From: Desulfobacterales bacterium | GTDB lineage: Bacteria; Desulfobacterota; Desulfobacteria; Desulfobacterales; UBA11574 | NCBI GenBank assembly: GCA_030145345.1 | Contig: JAQYVT010000017.1 | Span: 1 to 41,230, forward strand | Direction of reading: 5' to 3' | DNA: 41,230 nt | Part shown: piece by piece, positions 27,393 to 34,792 of the stretch | Layout: each line of letters starts with the position of its first letter | Numbering within the stretch: position 1 is the stretch's first letter | Made by a program: the position numbers and the translations under genes | Notes under the pieces: generated by a model | Told to the model about the DNA's origin: nothing | The model's input: only the letters and a program-made list of their open reading frames with translations | Databases searched by the model: none

Positions 27393-27890
27393 TTATTCAA
27401 GCTGCGCCCGAAAATTGACCCGTCCTTTTTCTTCCGGTGCCAACGATTTCTGTAACGTCCAACGAATGTGGGTATAGTCTGACCCCTTTGCCGGACGCTT
27501 TTTACCATCGGCACCAACCATGGTAAGGTTGATGGGAACGTCATAGCGCTTTCCGTTATCCACGGAAAACGTTATGCCCGTGCCCACACCGGACGCGCTG
27601 CCATCCTCGTAACGCATATGTTCGGGAACCGGGTTGGTAATGACCACCTTGTCCGCCGGCGCCTTACCCACGTTGGCGTAATAAATCGTGTAAATGACAA
27701 AATCGCCGGGAACGACGCTGGAAGCAGGAAGACGTTTGAGTTCCTTTTCACCGTTGGCATTGATCACTTCCATCTCCACCTCGGCGACCGCCTTAAGTTC
27801 AATGTTCCCTTTTGGCTGGGCCCACGCCGCACTGTTTGCGATAAACGCGGTGAGTAATGCGGCTAACATAATTAGAACATACCTTTTCAT
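27393..27890 (-). CDS. Small secreted single-DUF11-domain protein (165 aa)
   Basis: The signal peptide (MKRYVLIMLAALLTAFIANS) is cleaved after AAWA. The mature protein is essentially one DUF11 domain: VVPGDFVIYTIYYANVGKAPADKVVITNPVPEHM, then DYTHIRWTLQKSLAPEEKGRVNFRAQLE at the very C-terminus. The same THIRW/THLRI block and terminal strand occur in the beta-helix protein. ATG 27890 has a strong GGAGG upstream. It lies 54 bp after the receiver-domain gene and 82 bp before the 391-residue protein, consistent with one transcript. A pilin-like or matrix subunit is conceivable. The domain call is firm; the role is unknown. Confidence 0.8.
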   Translation of the reverse strand: MKRYVLIMLAALLTAFIANSAAWAQPKGNIELKAVAEVEMEVINANGEKELKRLPASSVVPGDFVIYTIYYANVGKAPADKVVITNPVPEHMRYEDGSASGVGTGITFSVDNGKRYDVPINLTMVGADGKKRPAKGSDYTHIRWTLQKSLAPEEKGRVNFRAQLE

Positions 27891-27944
27891 TTTATATCCT
27901 CCTCTTTTCATTGATTATTACCTCTTTTATCTTTTTCTGAGATG

Positions 27945-28385
27945 TTAAATTTTGTTTGGCGGGCCTGTCAGCTCGCACAAGTCTCCGCTGTTTTTTTTCT
28001 GAGGGTCCCCAACCAAGTGCACCAGCGAATCGATAAGCTGTTTGACCGAAAATGGTTTCTGGATAAAAGCGTGGACACCGATCCTGGATGATTCACCAAT
28101 CAACTCCGGATCGCCGAAAGCTGAAATGAGTATTTTTAGAATATGAAACGGATGGTTATTGGCCATCTTGAAGAATTCAAGTCCATCCATTCCCGGGAGC
28201 CTGAGATCACAAATGATGATGTCAAAATGCTCCTTTTCGAGGGCCTGGAGTCCTTTTTCTGCATTTTCATAGACTTTCAAGCAGCATCCCTTGCTTTTAA
28301 AGGCCATGGCCAACGCGTTGCGGATCATCTCATCATCGTCAACGAGCAAGGTTTTTAAATTTTTTAATTTGCTAAAGGTTTTCAT
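27945..28385 (-). CDS. Stand-alone response-regulator receiver domain
   Basis: 146 residues. The CheY-like features are acidic DDD at 16–18, phospho-acceptor Asp60 in IIICDLRLPGMDG, a serine switch residue in LISAFGD and the conserved lysine in IQKPFS. No output domain follows; the tail after VHLVGDPQ is short and polar. ATG 28385 has GGGAGG 4 nt upstream. It is the first gene after the -24/-12 element at 28451–28466, ahead of the secreted DUF11 genes. It may share the PAS kinase encoded at 34.8–36.8 kb, acting as a phosphate sink or signalling to another partner; this is inference. Confidence 0.88.
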   Translation of the reverse strand: MKTFSKLKNLKTLLVDDDEMIRNALAMAFKSKGCCLKVYENAEKGLQALEKEHFDIIICDLRLPGMDGLEFFKMANNHPFHILKILISAFGDPELIGESSRIGVHAFIQKPFSVKQLIDSLVHLVGDPQKKNSGDLCELTGPPNKI

Positions 28386-28450
28386 GTAACCTCCCAAACA
28401 ATCTTTTATTATTATATTTCAATATGTTAGATGTATTTATGGGAATATTA

Positions 28451-28466
28451 TGCATAAATGATGCCA
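28451..28466 (-). promoter_or_regulatory. Sigma-54 -24/-12-type promoter, unit 2
   Basis: On the minus strand this reads TGGCATCATTTATGCA, compared with the consensus TGGCACG-N4-TTGCA: GG and GC are 10 nt apart as required, and the -12 element is ATGC. It lies 66 nt upstream of the receiver-domain start codon. It has the same TGGCAT…TGCA form as the element at 33208–33223, and a shared upstream motif lies exactly 88 nt away in both. Confidence 0.7.
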
Positions 28467-28554
28467 TGGGTGCCAAGTGTGTATAAATACAATAAAATCA
28501 AGCTAATAGAAGATTTTGCGTGGAAGGGTGAGGATTGCTGGGGAAACTATTTGT

Positions 28555-28589
28555 GGAATTTAACCCAAACAGATTGTGGAAAATGACCC
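28555..28589. promoter_or_regulatory. Upstream activator motif, copy 1
   Basis: GGAATTTAAC at 28555, CAAACA at 28566 and TGTGGAAAATGAC at 28575 match 33312–33346 in order and spacing (30 of 35 identical). It begins 88 nt beyond the -24 end of the sigma-54-type element. An imperfect dyad (TTTAACCCA … TGTGGAAAA) fits binding by a Fis-type helix-turn-helix dimer. The rest of the spacer (28590–28716) is a low-complexity stretch with no gene or clear terminator seen. Confidence 0.65.
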
Positions 28590-28716
28590 TAAAGTGGACG
28601 TCAGAAGGTTTAAGGTGCAGGCACAGGGCGAATTGGGGGGCATAAGGAAAAAGGCAGAGGGTTATATGTATTTGGTGCTAGGGCTTTTTCATTTAACCTT
28701 GTGCCTTGGGTTTATC

Positions 28717-31700
28717 TCATTCCACCCGCACCTTGAATTTGACCTCGAAGGTGGGGATATCCCCTCCGCTTGCCCCATTAAACGTGCCTTTGGGATTGAT
28801 GCGCAGGTGTGTTACATTAGTGTCGAACCCATCGCCATCGGGTACGGGAATGTAGGTATATATGGTGCCGCCATCGTTGGAAAACGCCACATCATCGGTC
28901 AGATTGTCGAGGCTGGTAAAGGTGTAAGAGAGACCGCTGTCATCTGGCGGTGTGCCATCGGTAAAGAGAACCGGACCGGCAGCCGGTCCGGAACCGTCGA
29001 TGTCCCCCACAAACAGGGCGGTATTTGCGGGTATCGGGTCGGTGATAAAGACCGTGTCGGCATCGGTGGCGCCGTCACCCTGATTGGTAACGGCGACGGT
29101 AAAGAGCATCACGGCGCCGGGAATCGCCTTGGGATTGGTCTCCCCATTGTAGGGATCTGAAAAGGTCTGGACCGACTTGACCATGATGATGTCGGGCACC
29201 AGTGGGAACCAGTCGATGGTGTTGTGGCTGTCAACGGAATACGTTGGGTTGATCGGTTTCTGGGAGGCATCCGAGCCGGAGGCATCCGAGTCCTTCACAT
29301 CCACGTAGGAGATGTCTTTTGCGGTGCCGGCAGCTAGCGTGAAGTTCCAGCGGGTGTCAGGGGTTCCGGATACCAGGCTCAGGAGATTTCCATCTGCACC
29401 CTGCAACGTGACCGTCCCCACAACGGTCTGGGTGGCGCCGGCTTCAAAGGTGAGGGTGTCGGCAGTGGTGACCGTTTTGGTCAGATTGTTAAAGCTTGTC
29501 GTACCTGAAATGGTCTGACCGGTCCCATCCAGGGCCACGGTTCCGGAGTTGTGGCTGAAGGTGCCGGCGGAGTGGTCAAAATTACCGGCAATGCTCATGT
29601 TTCCGCTGGTGCTGGTAAAACCGCCGCCGCTCAGCGTCAGCGTGCCGTTGACATCGATGGTTCCGGTTCCGCCACTAAAGGTGCCGAGGTTTTCCATGTG
29701 GGGTGTGGTCACATCCCCGCCGGGGGCGAAGCTGTACCCGGTGGGAACGTAGAGTTCGGTGCCCGATCCGGTGACGGTCAGATCCGTCCCGCTGGCCACC
29801 GAATAGAGAATATCGCTGTCCGTCGATCCTCCTTTTGCGCCCGCCATGGTGGCAGTGGAAAGGACTCCGCCGTTGTCGTGACGGGTGATGCAATGGCCCG
29901 CGTAGATATCAAGGTCGTTAAGAAGGGTACCGTCAAAAACGGTGACGGTCGTCCCCTTGTAGGTCGCATCACCGTCGACGTATGCCACCAGATTGTCTCC
30001 GGCGACGGACGGGACGACCATGAACCAATAGCCGTCATCGTCGGTGATGTCCGTCTCCGCGAGCACCCCGTTCTTCAGGAGGACGACGGTCCTCCCTGCC
30101 CCGACGACGGTCGTGCCTTCATCAGAGAAGACAGTCCCTCCGATGGTGGGGGTGCCTGCCTCGTCGATCGTCTCGCCTTCGCCGGTGTCCGCGTCGTAGA
30201 GTGTCCGGTCGTAGTAGTCGGCGTAGATGGAATCCTTGGGTTTCGATAGATCGGCTTTGCTGTATGAGATCAAAGCGGTAAGAATGGTGGGCCCGCCCGT
30301 AAATGACGGCAGGTCGCTGTAGGGCAATTCCACCTCAACGAAGGTGTCCGTATCCCACGGCCCGGTTGCGGTGCCGACGCAGTAATCCCCGGGGGTTGTA
30401 TAGGTCTGGCTGAGGGTCTGATTGCCGCATCCGTAGGGGATGCTGTTATCACAGGTGTAGAGTTCCACCTCGGAGCTGCCGGTTTTATCGAATGACACGA
30501 TGAGGGCGGCATTGATGTTGTCGTCGAGGTCGGTGTCGATGAGCACGCCGGCGGCGGTCTTCTTAGGGGAGCTGTCGTCGAAACCGAAGAGGAGATAGAA
30601 GGTGTCGACAAGATTGCTTGCAACGCCGAACCGCGTAACGTCTAATGGTGGCGGGTCGACCCAGTCATTTTCTCCCCCCGCGTCGTCGACGACGAATTCG
30701 GTGCCGTCACCGTCGGTCCAGTCGGAAAAATCACAGTCGCCCCCGATGTCATTCCCGGGAAGGACACTCAAAGATTTACTGAATTCGGACGTATTATTAC
30801 CCGGGTCAGTTGCCGTGGCCGTTACGACGTAGCCCACCGGAACCGACGTGGGAAACGTGAAGTCTCTATTCCCGCTTCCGTCGGTTGTAACGGTGGTCGA
30901 TCCCAGGTACGTTTCCCCCTCACCGTATCCCGAGGGATCAGCGGCAGGGCTGGAAAAGAATTCGATTCGGAAGGTAGTGCTGGCGGCGCTGCTGAGGGAA
31001 CCTTCGATCGTCGTCGTCCCGTCCAGGGTGCTTGCCAGTGTCAGCACCGGATAGTTCTGGGTATAGTTAGACCCTGTATCGCCGTCCCCCACATCGTTGG
31101 CGCTCACCCCATCATCGTTGAGGTCTATTCCCAGTCCATTGTTTGAATACACCGCGTTTCCCAGCAGCGCATTCGCTGTGGAGCTGTCGATTATGGCAAT
31201 CCCATCCAATGCATTGTTGGCAATGCTATTGCCCATACCTGCCGTTGTCCCGCCGATGGTGTTACCGGAGCATCCTGATCTGATCGACATCCCTCTAAGA
31301 GAGTTCGGCAGGGCTCCTGACCCGCCCACATCGGTACCAATTAAATTTCCCCGGACAACATTTCCGTTCGTCGCGATCCGTATGCCGTCCCCACTATTAC
31401 CCGATATGAGGTTTCCTGTTGTCACACCGCCGATGGTGTTGCCATTGGACCCGGATCGTATGGAAATCCCATTGCCGGTGTTGCCCCGATCAAGGGTCCC
31501 GCTCACGTCGGTCCCAATGTAATTGTTTTCGATCACATTGCTCCCTGCCGTCATCAGCGTGATTCCCTCATCACCAAAACGATTGATCACCAGGCCCCGT
31601 ACGGTGCTGCTCCCCCCGCTGATAATCAGGCCATCAGCACCGGAACCTGCACTAGTTCCGTTCATCTCGATCTCCGGACCGCTGGCGTTGGTGTTGCCGA

Positions 31701-32991
31701 TAGTGGTTGTCTGGGTGGTGCCATCCAATGTCGTCCCGGTATCCACACTGCCAGGCAGCACGGTTACCGGTGCAATGGATGCAACTCCGCCGACCAGCAA
31801 GGCGGCTGGAATCCGAAACTGGCTGGAGTTTGCCGTGGTTCCACCGGTCGTGCCGATGGCGTTGGCATTCTTGATGAACTGCCGCAGGCTGCCTTGTTTG
31901 CTGCGTGCGTTGTTCGCATTCGAATCGTCATCGGTGTTCACAATGAGGTTATGGGCAAAACCGAAGTTGACATTGGAGACGTCGGCGCCGCTCACCGTGA
32001 CGGTGACATAGGTGTCCCCCGGACCGGCATTGTCTCCTGTAGCGGTATCATCCACGGAAACATCCTGGCCGCCATACAGGGCTGTGCCATTGCCCCAGGT
32101 CATCTCCGGCAGGGGGTAGGGCCAGGTTCCGGGGACCGTAGCGTTCAGGCCGCCATTGGGCAGGGTGTCGGCATCACCGATGGTGGTCGAGCGAACACGG
32201 ACCTTGTAGGTACCGTCAGCAAGGCCGGTGAAGCTGTAGTTGCCGCCGGCATCTGTGGTCGCCGACGTAATGTATGTATTGCTACTGTTGTAAAGTTCAA
32301 CGTCCACATTGGCGAGGGCAAGATCGCCGGCACCCCCGTCGTAGTCGGCAGCCGTGCCGGCAAAGTCGGCATCTTCAAAGACCCTTCCGCTGAGGGTCTC
32401 CCCGGTGGTATAGTCGATCTGGACGTTGTCGATGTGGATGTGTTGATAGCCGGGCACGGCACCATGAAACCAGAAACTAACCCGTACATTCGCCGTCAGA
32501 CTGATGGCGCTTTCCAGGGTATAACTTTTGTTTCCGGGGACGTCTCCGATCTGGAATTCTTCAAGGGTGGTGTAGCTGGTGCCGCCGTCATCGGAGACCT
32601 CAACCTTAAGCATTCCGTCCGGGGCGCCAGCACTGTCGCCAGCATAGTCGAAGGAGAGGGTTGCCGATGTGGCCCCGGAAAGATTGGCGGGCCGATAAAT
32701 ACCGTGAAAATCAAACGGGTCATAGCTCTGCATGGCGAGACACTGATTTTCCACCCAAACATTGCCCCAAACCGGCGTGCCATCATCCCACACGTCCACC
32801 CAGGGGGTGGCGCTCCAGTTCACCGTGCCGTCGCTGCCGTTGTAGGCAACGGCATTGAACTCGTCGCGAACCGTTTCAGCGTAAACGGCGCTTGCCAGGA
32901 AAAGCGACATGAGCAGACAGGCAACGAGGGTCAGTTGAGCTTGAACTTTCAAGAAACAACCGCTGATTTGCTTTTTTGCGTTAGTCCCCAT
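28717..32991 (-). CDS. Giant secreted beta-helix/SdrD-B/DUF11 surface protein (1424 aa)
   Basis: The signal peptide ends at ASAVYA (residue 38). In order: a jelly-roll-like N-terminal domain (40–195) with HIHIDNVQIDY; an SdrD-B-like fold (197–270, SGRVFEDADFAG … GNYSFTGLADGTYKVRV); a CSLREAI-like motif GSLRQFIKNAN (near 370); a parallel right-handed beta-helix (430–650, repeated GNTIGG/NVIENNYIGTDV turns); an Ig-like segment; an unrecognised Cys-containing module (745–930, GDCDFSDWTDGDG); a second carboxypeptidase-regulatory-like fold; hemagglutinin-like beta-rolls (1034–1250); and a C-terminal DUF11 domain (1267–1424) ending FEVKFKVRVE. The start is ATG 32991, with only an A-rich ribosome site. 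It is preceded by a sigma-54-type element and lies downstream of the activator gene. Its composition is visibly more GC-rich than the flanking spacers. Adhesin or surface matrix is likely; the ligand is unknown. Confidence 0.82.
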   Translation of the reverse strand: MGTNAKKQISGCFLKVQAQLTLVACLLMSLFLASAVYAETVRDEFNAVAYNGSDGTVNWSATPWVDVWDDGTPVWGNVWVENQCLAMQSYDPFDFHGIYRPANLSGATSATLSFDYAGDSAGAPDGMLKVEVSDDGGTSYTTLEEFQIGDVPGNKSYTLESAISLTANVRVSFWFHGAVPGYQHIHIDNVQIDYTTGETLSGRVFEDADFAGTAADYDGGAGDLALANVDVELYNSSNTYITSATTDAGGNYSFTGLADGTYKVRVRSTTIGDADTLPNGGLNATVPGTWPYPLPEMTWGNGTALYGGQDVSVDDTATGDNAGPGDTYVTVTVSGADVSNVNFGFAHNLIVNTDDDSNANNARSKQGSLRQFIKNANAIGTTGGTTANSSQFRIPAALLVGGVASIAPVTVLPGSVDTGTTLDGTTQTTTIGNTNASGPEIEMNGTSAGSGADGLIISGGSSTVRGLVINRFGDEGITLMTAGSNVIENNYIGTDVSGTLDRGNTGNGISIRSGSNGNTIGGVTTGNLISGNSGDGIRIATNGNVVRGNLIGTDVGGSGALPNSLRGMSIRSGCSGNTIGGTTAGMGNSIANNALDGIAIIDSSTANALLGNAVYSNNGLGIDLNDDGVSANDVGDGDTGSNYTQNYPVLTLASTLDGTTTIEGSLSSAASTTFRIEFFSSPAADPSGYGEGETYLGSTTVTTDGSGNRDFTFPTSVPVGYVVTATATDPGNNTSEFSKSLSVLPGNDIGGDCDFSDWTDGDGTEFVVDDAGGENDWVDPPPLDVTRFGVASNLVDTFYLLFGFDDSSPKKTAAGVLIDTDLDDNINAALIVSFDKTGSSEVELYTCDNSIPYGCGNQTLSQTYTTPGDYCVGTATGPWDTDTFVEVELPYSDLPSFTGGPTILTALISYSKADLSKPKDSIYADYYDRTLYDADTGEGETIDEAGTPTIGGTVFSDEGTTVVGAGRTVVLLKNGVLAETDITDDDGYWFMVVPSVAGDNLVAYVDGDATYKGTTVTVFDGTLLNDLDIYAGHCITRHDNGGVLSTATMAGAKGGSTDSDILYSVASGTDLTVTGSGTELYVPTGYSFAPGGDVTTPHMENLGTFSGGTGTIDVNGTLTLSGGGFTSTSGNMSIAGNFDHSAGTFSHNSGTVALDGTGQTISGTTSFNNLTKTVTTADTLTFEAGATQTVVGTVTLQGADGNLLSLVSGTPDTRWNFTLAAGTAKDISYVDVKDSDASGSDASQKPINPTYSVDSHNTIDWFPLVPDIIMVKSVQTFSDPYNGETNPKAIPGAVMLFTVAVTNQGDGATDADTVFITDPIPANTALFVGDIDGSGPAAGPVLFTDGTPPDDSGLSYTFTSLDNLTDDVAFSNDGGTIYTYIPVPDGDGFDTNVTHLRINPKGTFNGASGGDIPTFEVKFKVRVE

Positions 32992-33207
32992 TCTTTTTCT
33001 TGTCGTGTTCGAACCAATGGTCCAGAGCTCTATGTGTTTCTTGAGCGAAAATAGGTTTTCAATAAATTCATCGACTCGCAGTGTTCATGATTAGAAAATA
33101 GGTAACACTTTACCTTTTTGAAAATATAATCATACCTGAAGTCCTTTTGAAACCGGCTTGTTTCAAAGAATTAAACTGTTACGAAAATAGTAACCTTTGA
33201 TTCCTTC

Positions 33208-33223
33208 TGCAGGGAATATGCCA
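33208..33223 (-). promoter_or_regulatory. Sigma-54 -24/-12-type promoter, unit 1
   Basis: On the minus strand this reads TGGCATATTCCCTGCA: TGGCA at -24, CTGCA at -12, with correct GG–GC spacing (10 nt). It lies 216 nt upstream of the beta-helix protein start, so a long 5' leader is implied. It pairs with an upstream motif 88 nt away, as at 28451–28466. Confidence 0.7.
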
Positions 33224-33250
33224 AAGAAATGCTTGTCCGAAAAAATTAAA

Positions 33251-33290
33251 GATATCATAAAGTTAAATGTTGCAAACTCTATATGATATC
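33251..33290. promoter_or_regulatory. Inverted repeat between promoter and activator motif
   Basis: GATATCATA (33251–33259) and TATGATATC (33282–33290) are perfect inverted copies 31 bp apart centre to centre, about three helical turns. They lie between the -24/-12 element and the 33312–33346 motif. No counterpart exists at unit 2, so this may bind a different regulator. Confidence 0.4.
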
Positions 33291-33311
33291 AATACCCATC
33301 GGCCAAATTGA

Positions 33312-33346
33312 GGAATTTAACACAAACAAGCTGTGGAAAATGACAC
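33312..33346. promoter_or_regulatory. Upstream activator motif, copy 2
   Basis: GGAATTTAAC at 33312, CAAACA at 33323 and TGTGGAAAATGAC at 33332, the same order and spacing as 28555–28589. The dyad TTTAACACA…TGTGGAAAA is complementary at 7 of 9 positions. It lies 54 bp past the stop of the sigma-54 activator gene, the likely binding protein. The 33347–33400 remainder shows nothing. Confidence 0.65.
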
Positions 33347-33400
33347 ACCAACGTCGTCCATTGCCGACAAAAAGAATAAATATAAGGCAGGTTTTTGGAG

Positions 33401-34792
33401 TCAACCGACATGGTCTAATTTTTTGCGACGATAACGGAAGCTGTCGCGGCTTAAATTCAACAGTTTGGCGGCCTTGCTTTCGTTGCCGTTGGCCAATTGG
33501 AGTGCCTTCTGGAAGTAATACGATTCAATGGCGGCAATAAAGGCGGGGAAATCGATGCCTGCCAAGGGCAACGGTGGGAGCTGGGTTCCATTTTCAAGTT
33601 CTATGCAAGCGTTATCCTGGCTGGTGGTCTCCAGGCCTAAATTTTGGAGCATCAGTTCCGGCCCTTCTTCGAGGAGGACGCCTTTTTCGATAACATTTTT
33701 CAATTCGCGGACATTGCCTTTCCATTCAAATGTTTTTAAGGTCGATTCAGCTTTGGGAGAAATACCGGTAAATTTTTTGCCCAGCTTTTGGTTGAATTCG
33801 ACCAAAAAGTGTTTCGCGATCAAAAGAATATCATCACGTCGCTGATTTAAGGCGGGGGTTTCGATTTTGACCACCGCGATTCTATGATAAAGATCGGGTC
33901 TGAAGCGTTCCTCTTCGATCATTTGGAGCAGATTCTTGTTGGTTGCGGATACGACTCTGGTACGGATGTTTTGTTTCCGGGTACCGCCCACCCTGTAAAA
34001 TTCGCCGTCTTCCAGGAATCTCAATAGCTTTGCCTGAGCCTCCAGGCTCAGATCGCCAATTTCATCAAGGAATAGGGTTCCGTTGTTCGCCTTTTCAACC
34101 AACCCTGTTTTACCACTCCGGTTGGCGCCGCTAAAAGCGCCTTTTTCATACCCAAAAAGCTCACTTTCAATCAATTCTTTAGGTATTGAAGCACAATTGA
34201 CCGCAATCATGGGTCCCTTGAAATGGGGACTGCGGTAATGGATGGCCCTGGCAATCAGCTCTTTGCCCGTTCCGGTTTCACCCTGTATTAGAATGGGGGT
34301 ATCAGGGCTGCGGGCCGCTTTCTTGACAATGTCCATGATATTCTGGACGGCATCGCTTTCACCGATAAAGCAGGGCAGATTCTCCTTGAGGTACTTTTCA
34401 TGGAGGGCCTGAATCTCCTTGCGCATGGAAACCGCGTCGAGTGCGTTGCGGACGCTTACCATCAGCGCATCCATCTGCACCGGTTTAACCACATAATCGT
34501 GTGCGCCGAGTTTCATGGCCTCAACAACGGTGCTGACATCCTCAAGGGCCGTTATCATGATAACGATCATGTCTGGATGGATTTGCTTTATCTTCTCAAG
34601 CGCTTGAATTCCGCTCATGCCCGGCAGACCGACATCAAGAAGAACCATATCCGGTATGTTGCTTGGCATGGACTCAATCGCGGCCTCGGCAGAAGGAAAG
34701 GCTTCGACACGGTAGAATTTTCTAAGTGCCAGGGAGATTCCTTCCCTGACCAACGGTTCATCATCAACAATAAATATAGTAAAAGATATCAT
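33401..34792 (-). CDS. NtrC-family sigma-54-dependent response regulator
   Basis: 463 residues in three parts. The receiver domain has Asp53 in LLDVGLPGMSG and Lys103 in VVKPV. The AAA+ sigma-54 activator domain has Walker A GETGTGKE (171–178), Walker B FLDEIGDL (241–248) and an R-finger region RFRPDLYHRI. The C-terminal Fis-type helix-turn-helix is ALQLANGNESKAAKLLNLSRDSFRYRRKKL. The sigma-54 contact loop reads GAFSGA (218–223) rather than the canonical GAFTGA. The start overlaps the kinase stop by 4 bp (ATGA), so the two are translationally coupled. It lies directly upstream of the beta-helix gene and of two candidate sigma-54 target elements; control of those units is the natural inference. 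Confidence 0.95.
   Translation of the reverse strand: MISFTIFIVDDEPLVREGISLALRKFYRVEAFPSAEAAIESMPSNIPDMVLLDVGLPGMSGIQALEKIKQIHPDMIVIMITALEDVSTVVEAMKLGAHDYVVKPVQMDALMVSVRNALDAVSMRKEIQALHEKYLKENLPCFIGESDAVQNIMDIVKKAARSPDTPILIQGETGTGKELIARAIHYRSPHFKGPMIAVNCASIPKELIESELFGYEKGAFSGANRSGKTGLVEKANNGTLFLDEIGDLSLEAQAKLLRFLEDGEFYRVGGTRKQNIRTRVVSATNKNLLQMIEEERFRPDLYHRIAVVKIETPALNQRRDDILLIAKHFLVEFNQKLGKKFTGISPKAESTLKTFEWKGNVRELKNVIEKGVLLEEGPELMLQNLGLETTSQDNACIELENGTQLPPLPLAGIDFPAFIAAIESYYFQKALQLANGNESKAAKLLNLSRDSFRYRRKKLDHVG

Noticed and set aside
28466-28482. TGGCACCCATGGCA on the minus strand as an alternative sigma-54 site
   Set aside because: GG and GC are only 8 nt apart; the adjacent TGGCAT…TGCA element has the correct 10-nt spacing.
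25939-33000. PEP-CTERM/exosortase or LPXTG sorting signals in the secreted proteins
   Set aside because: All C-termini end in a polar beta-strand without VPEP/LPXTG, hydrophobic segment or basic tail.
31894-33054. 386-codon plus-strand open frame
   Set aside because: Antisense to the beta-helix gene's N-terminal part; Gly/Val-rich shadow of a GC-rich repeat-like gene without motifs.
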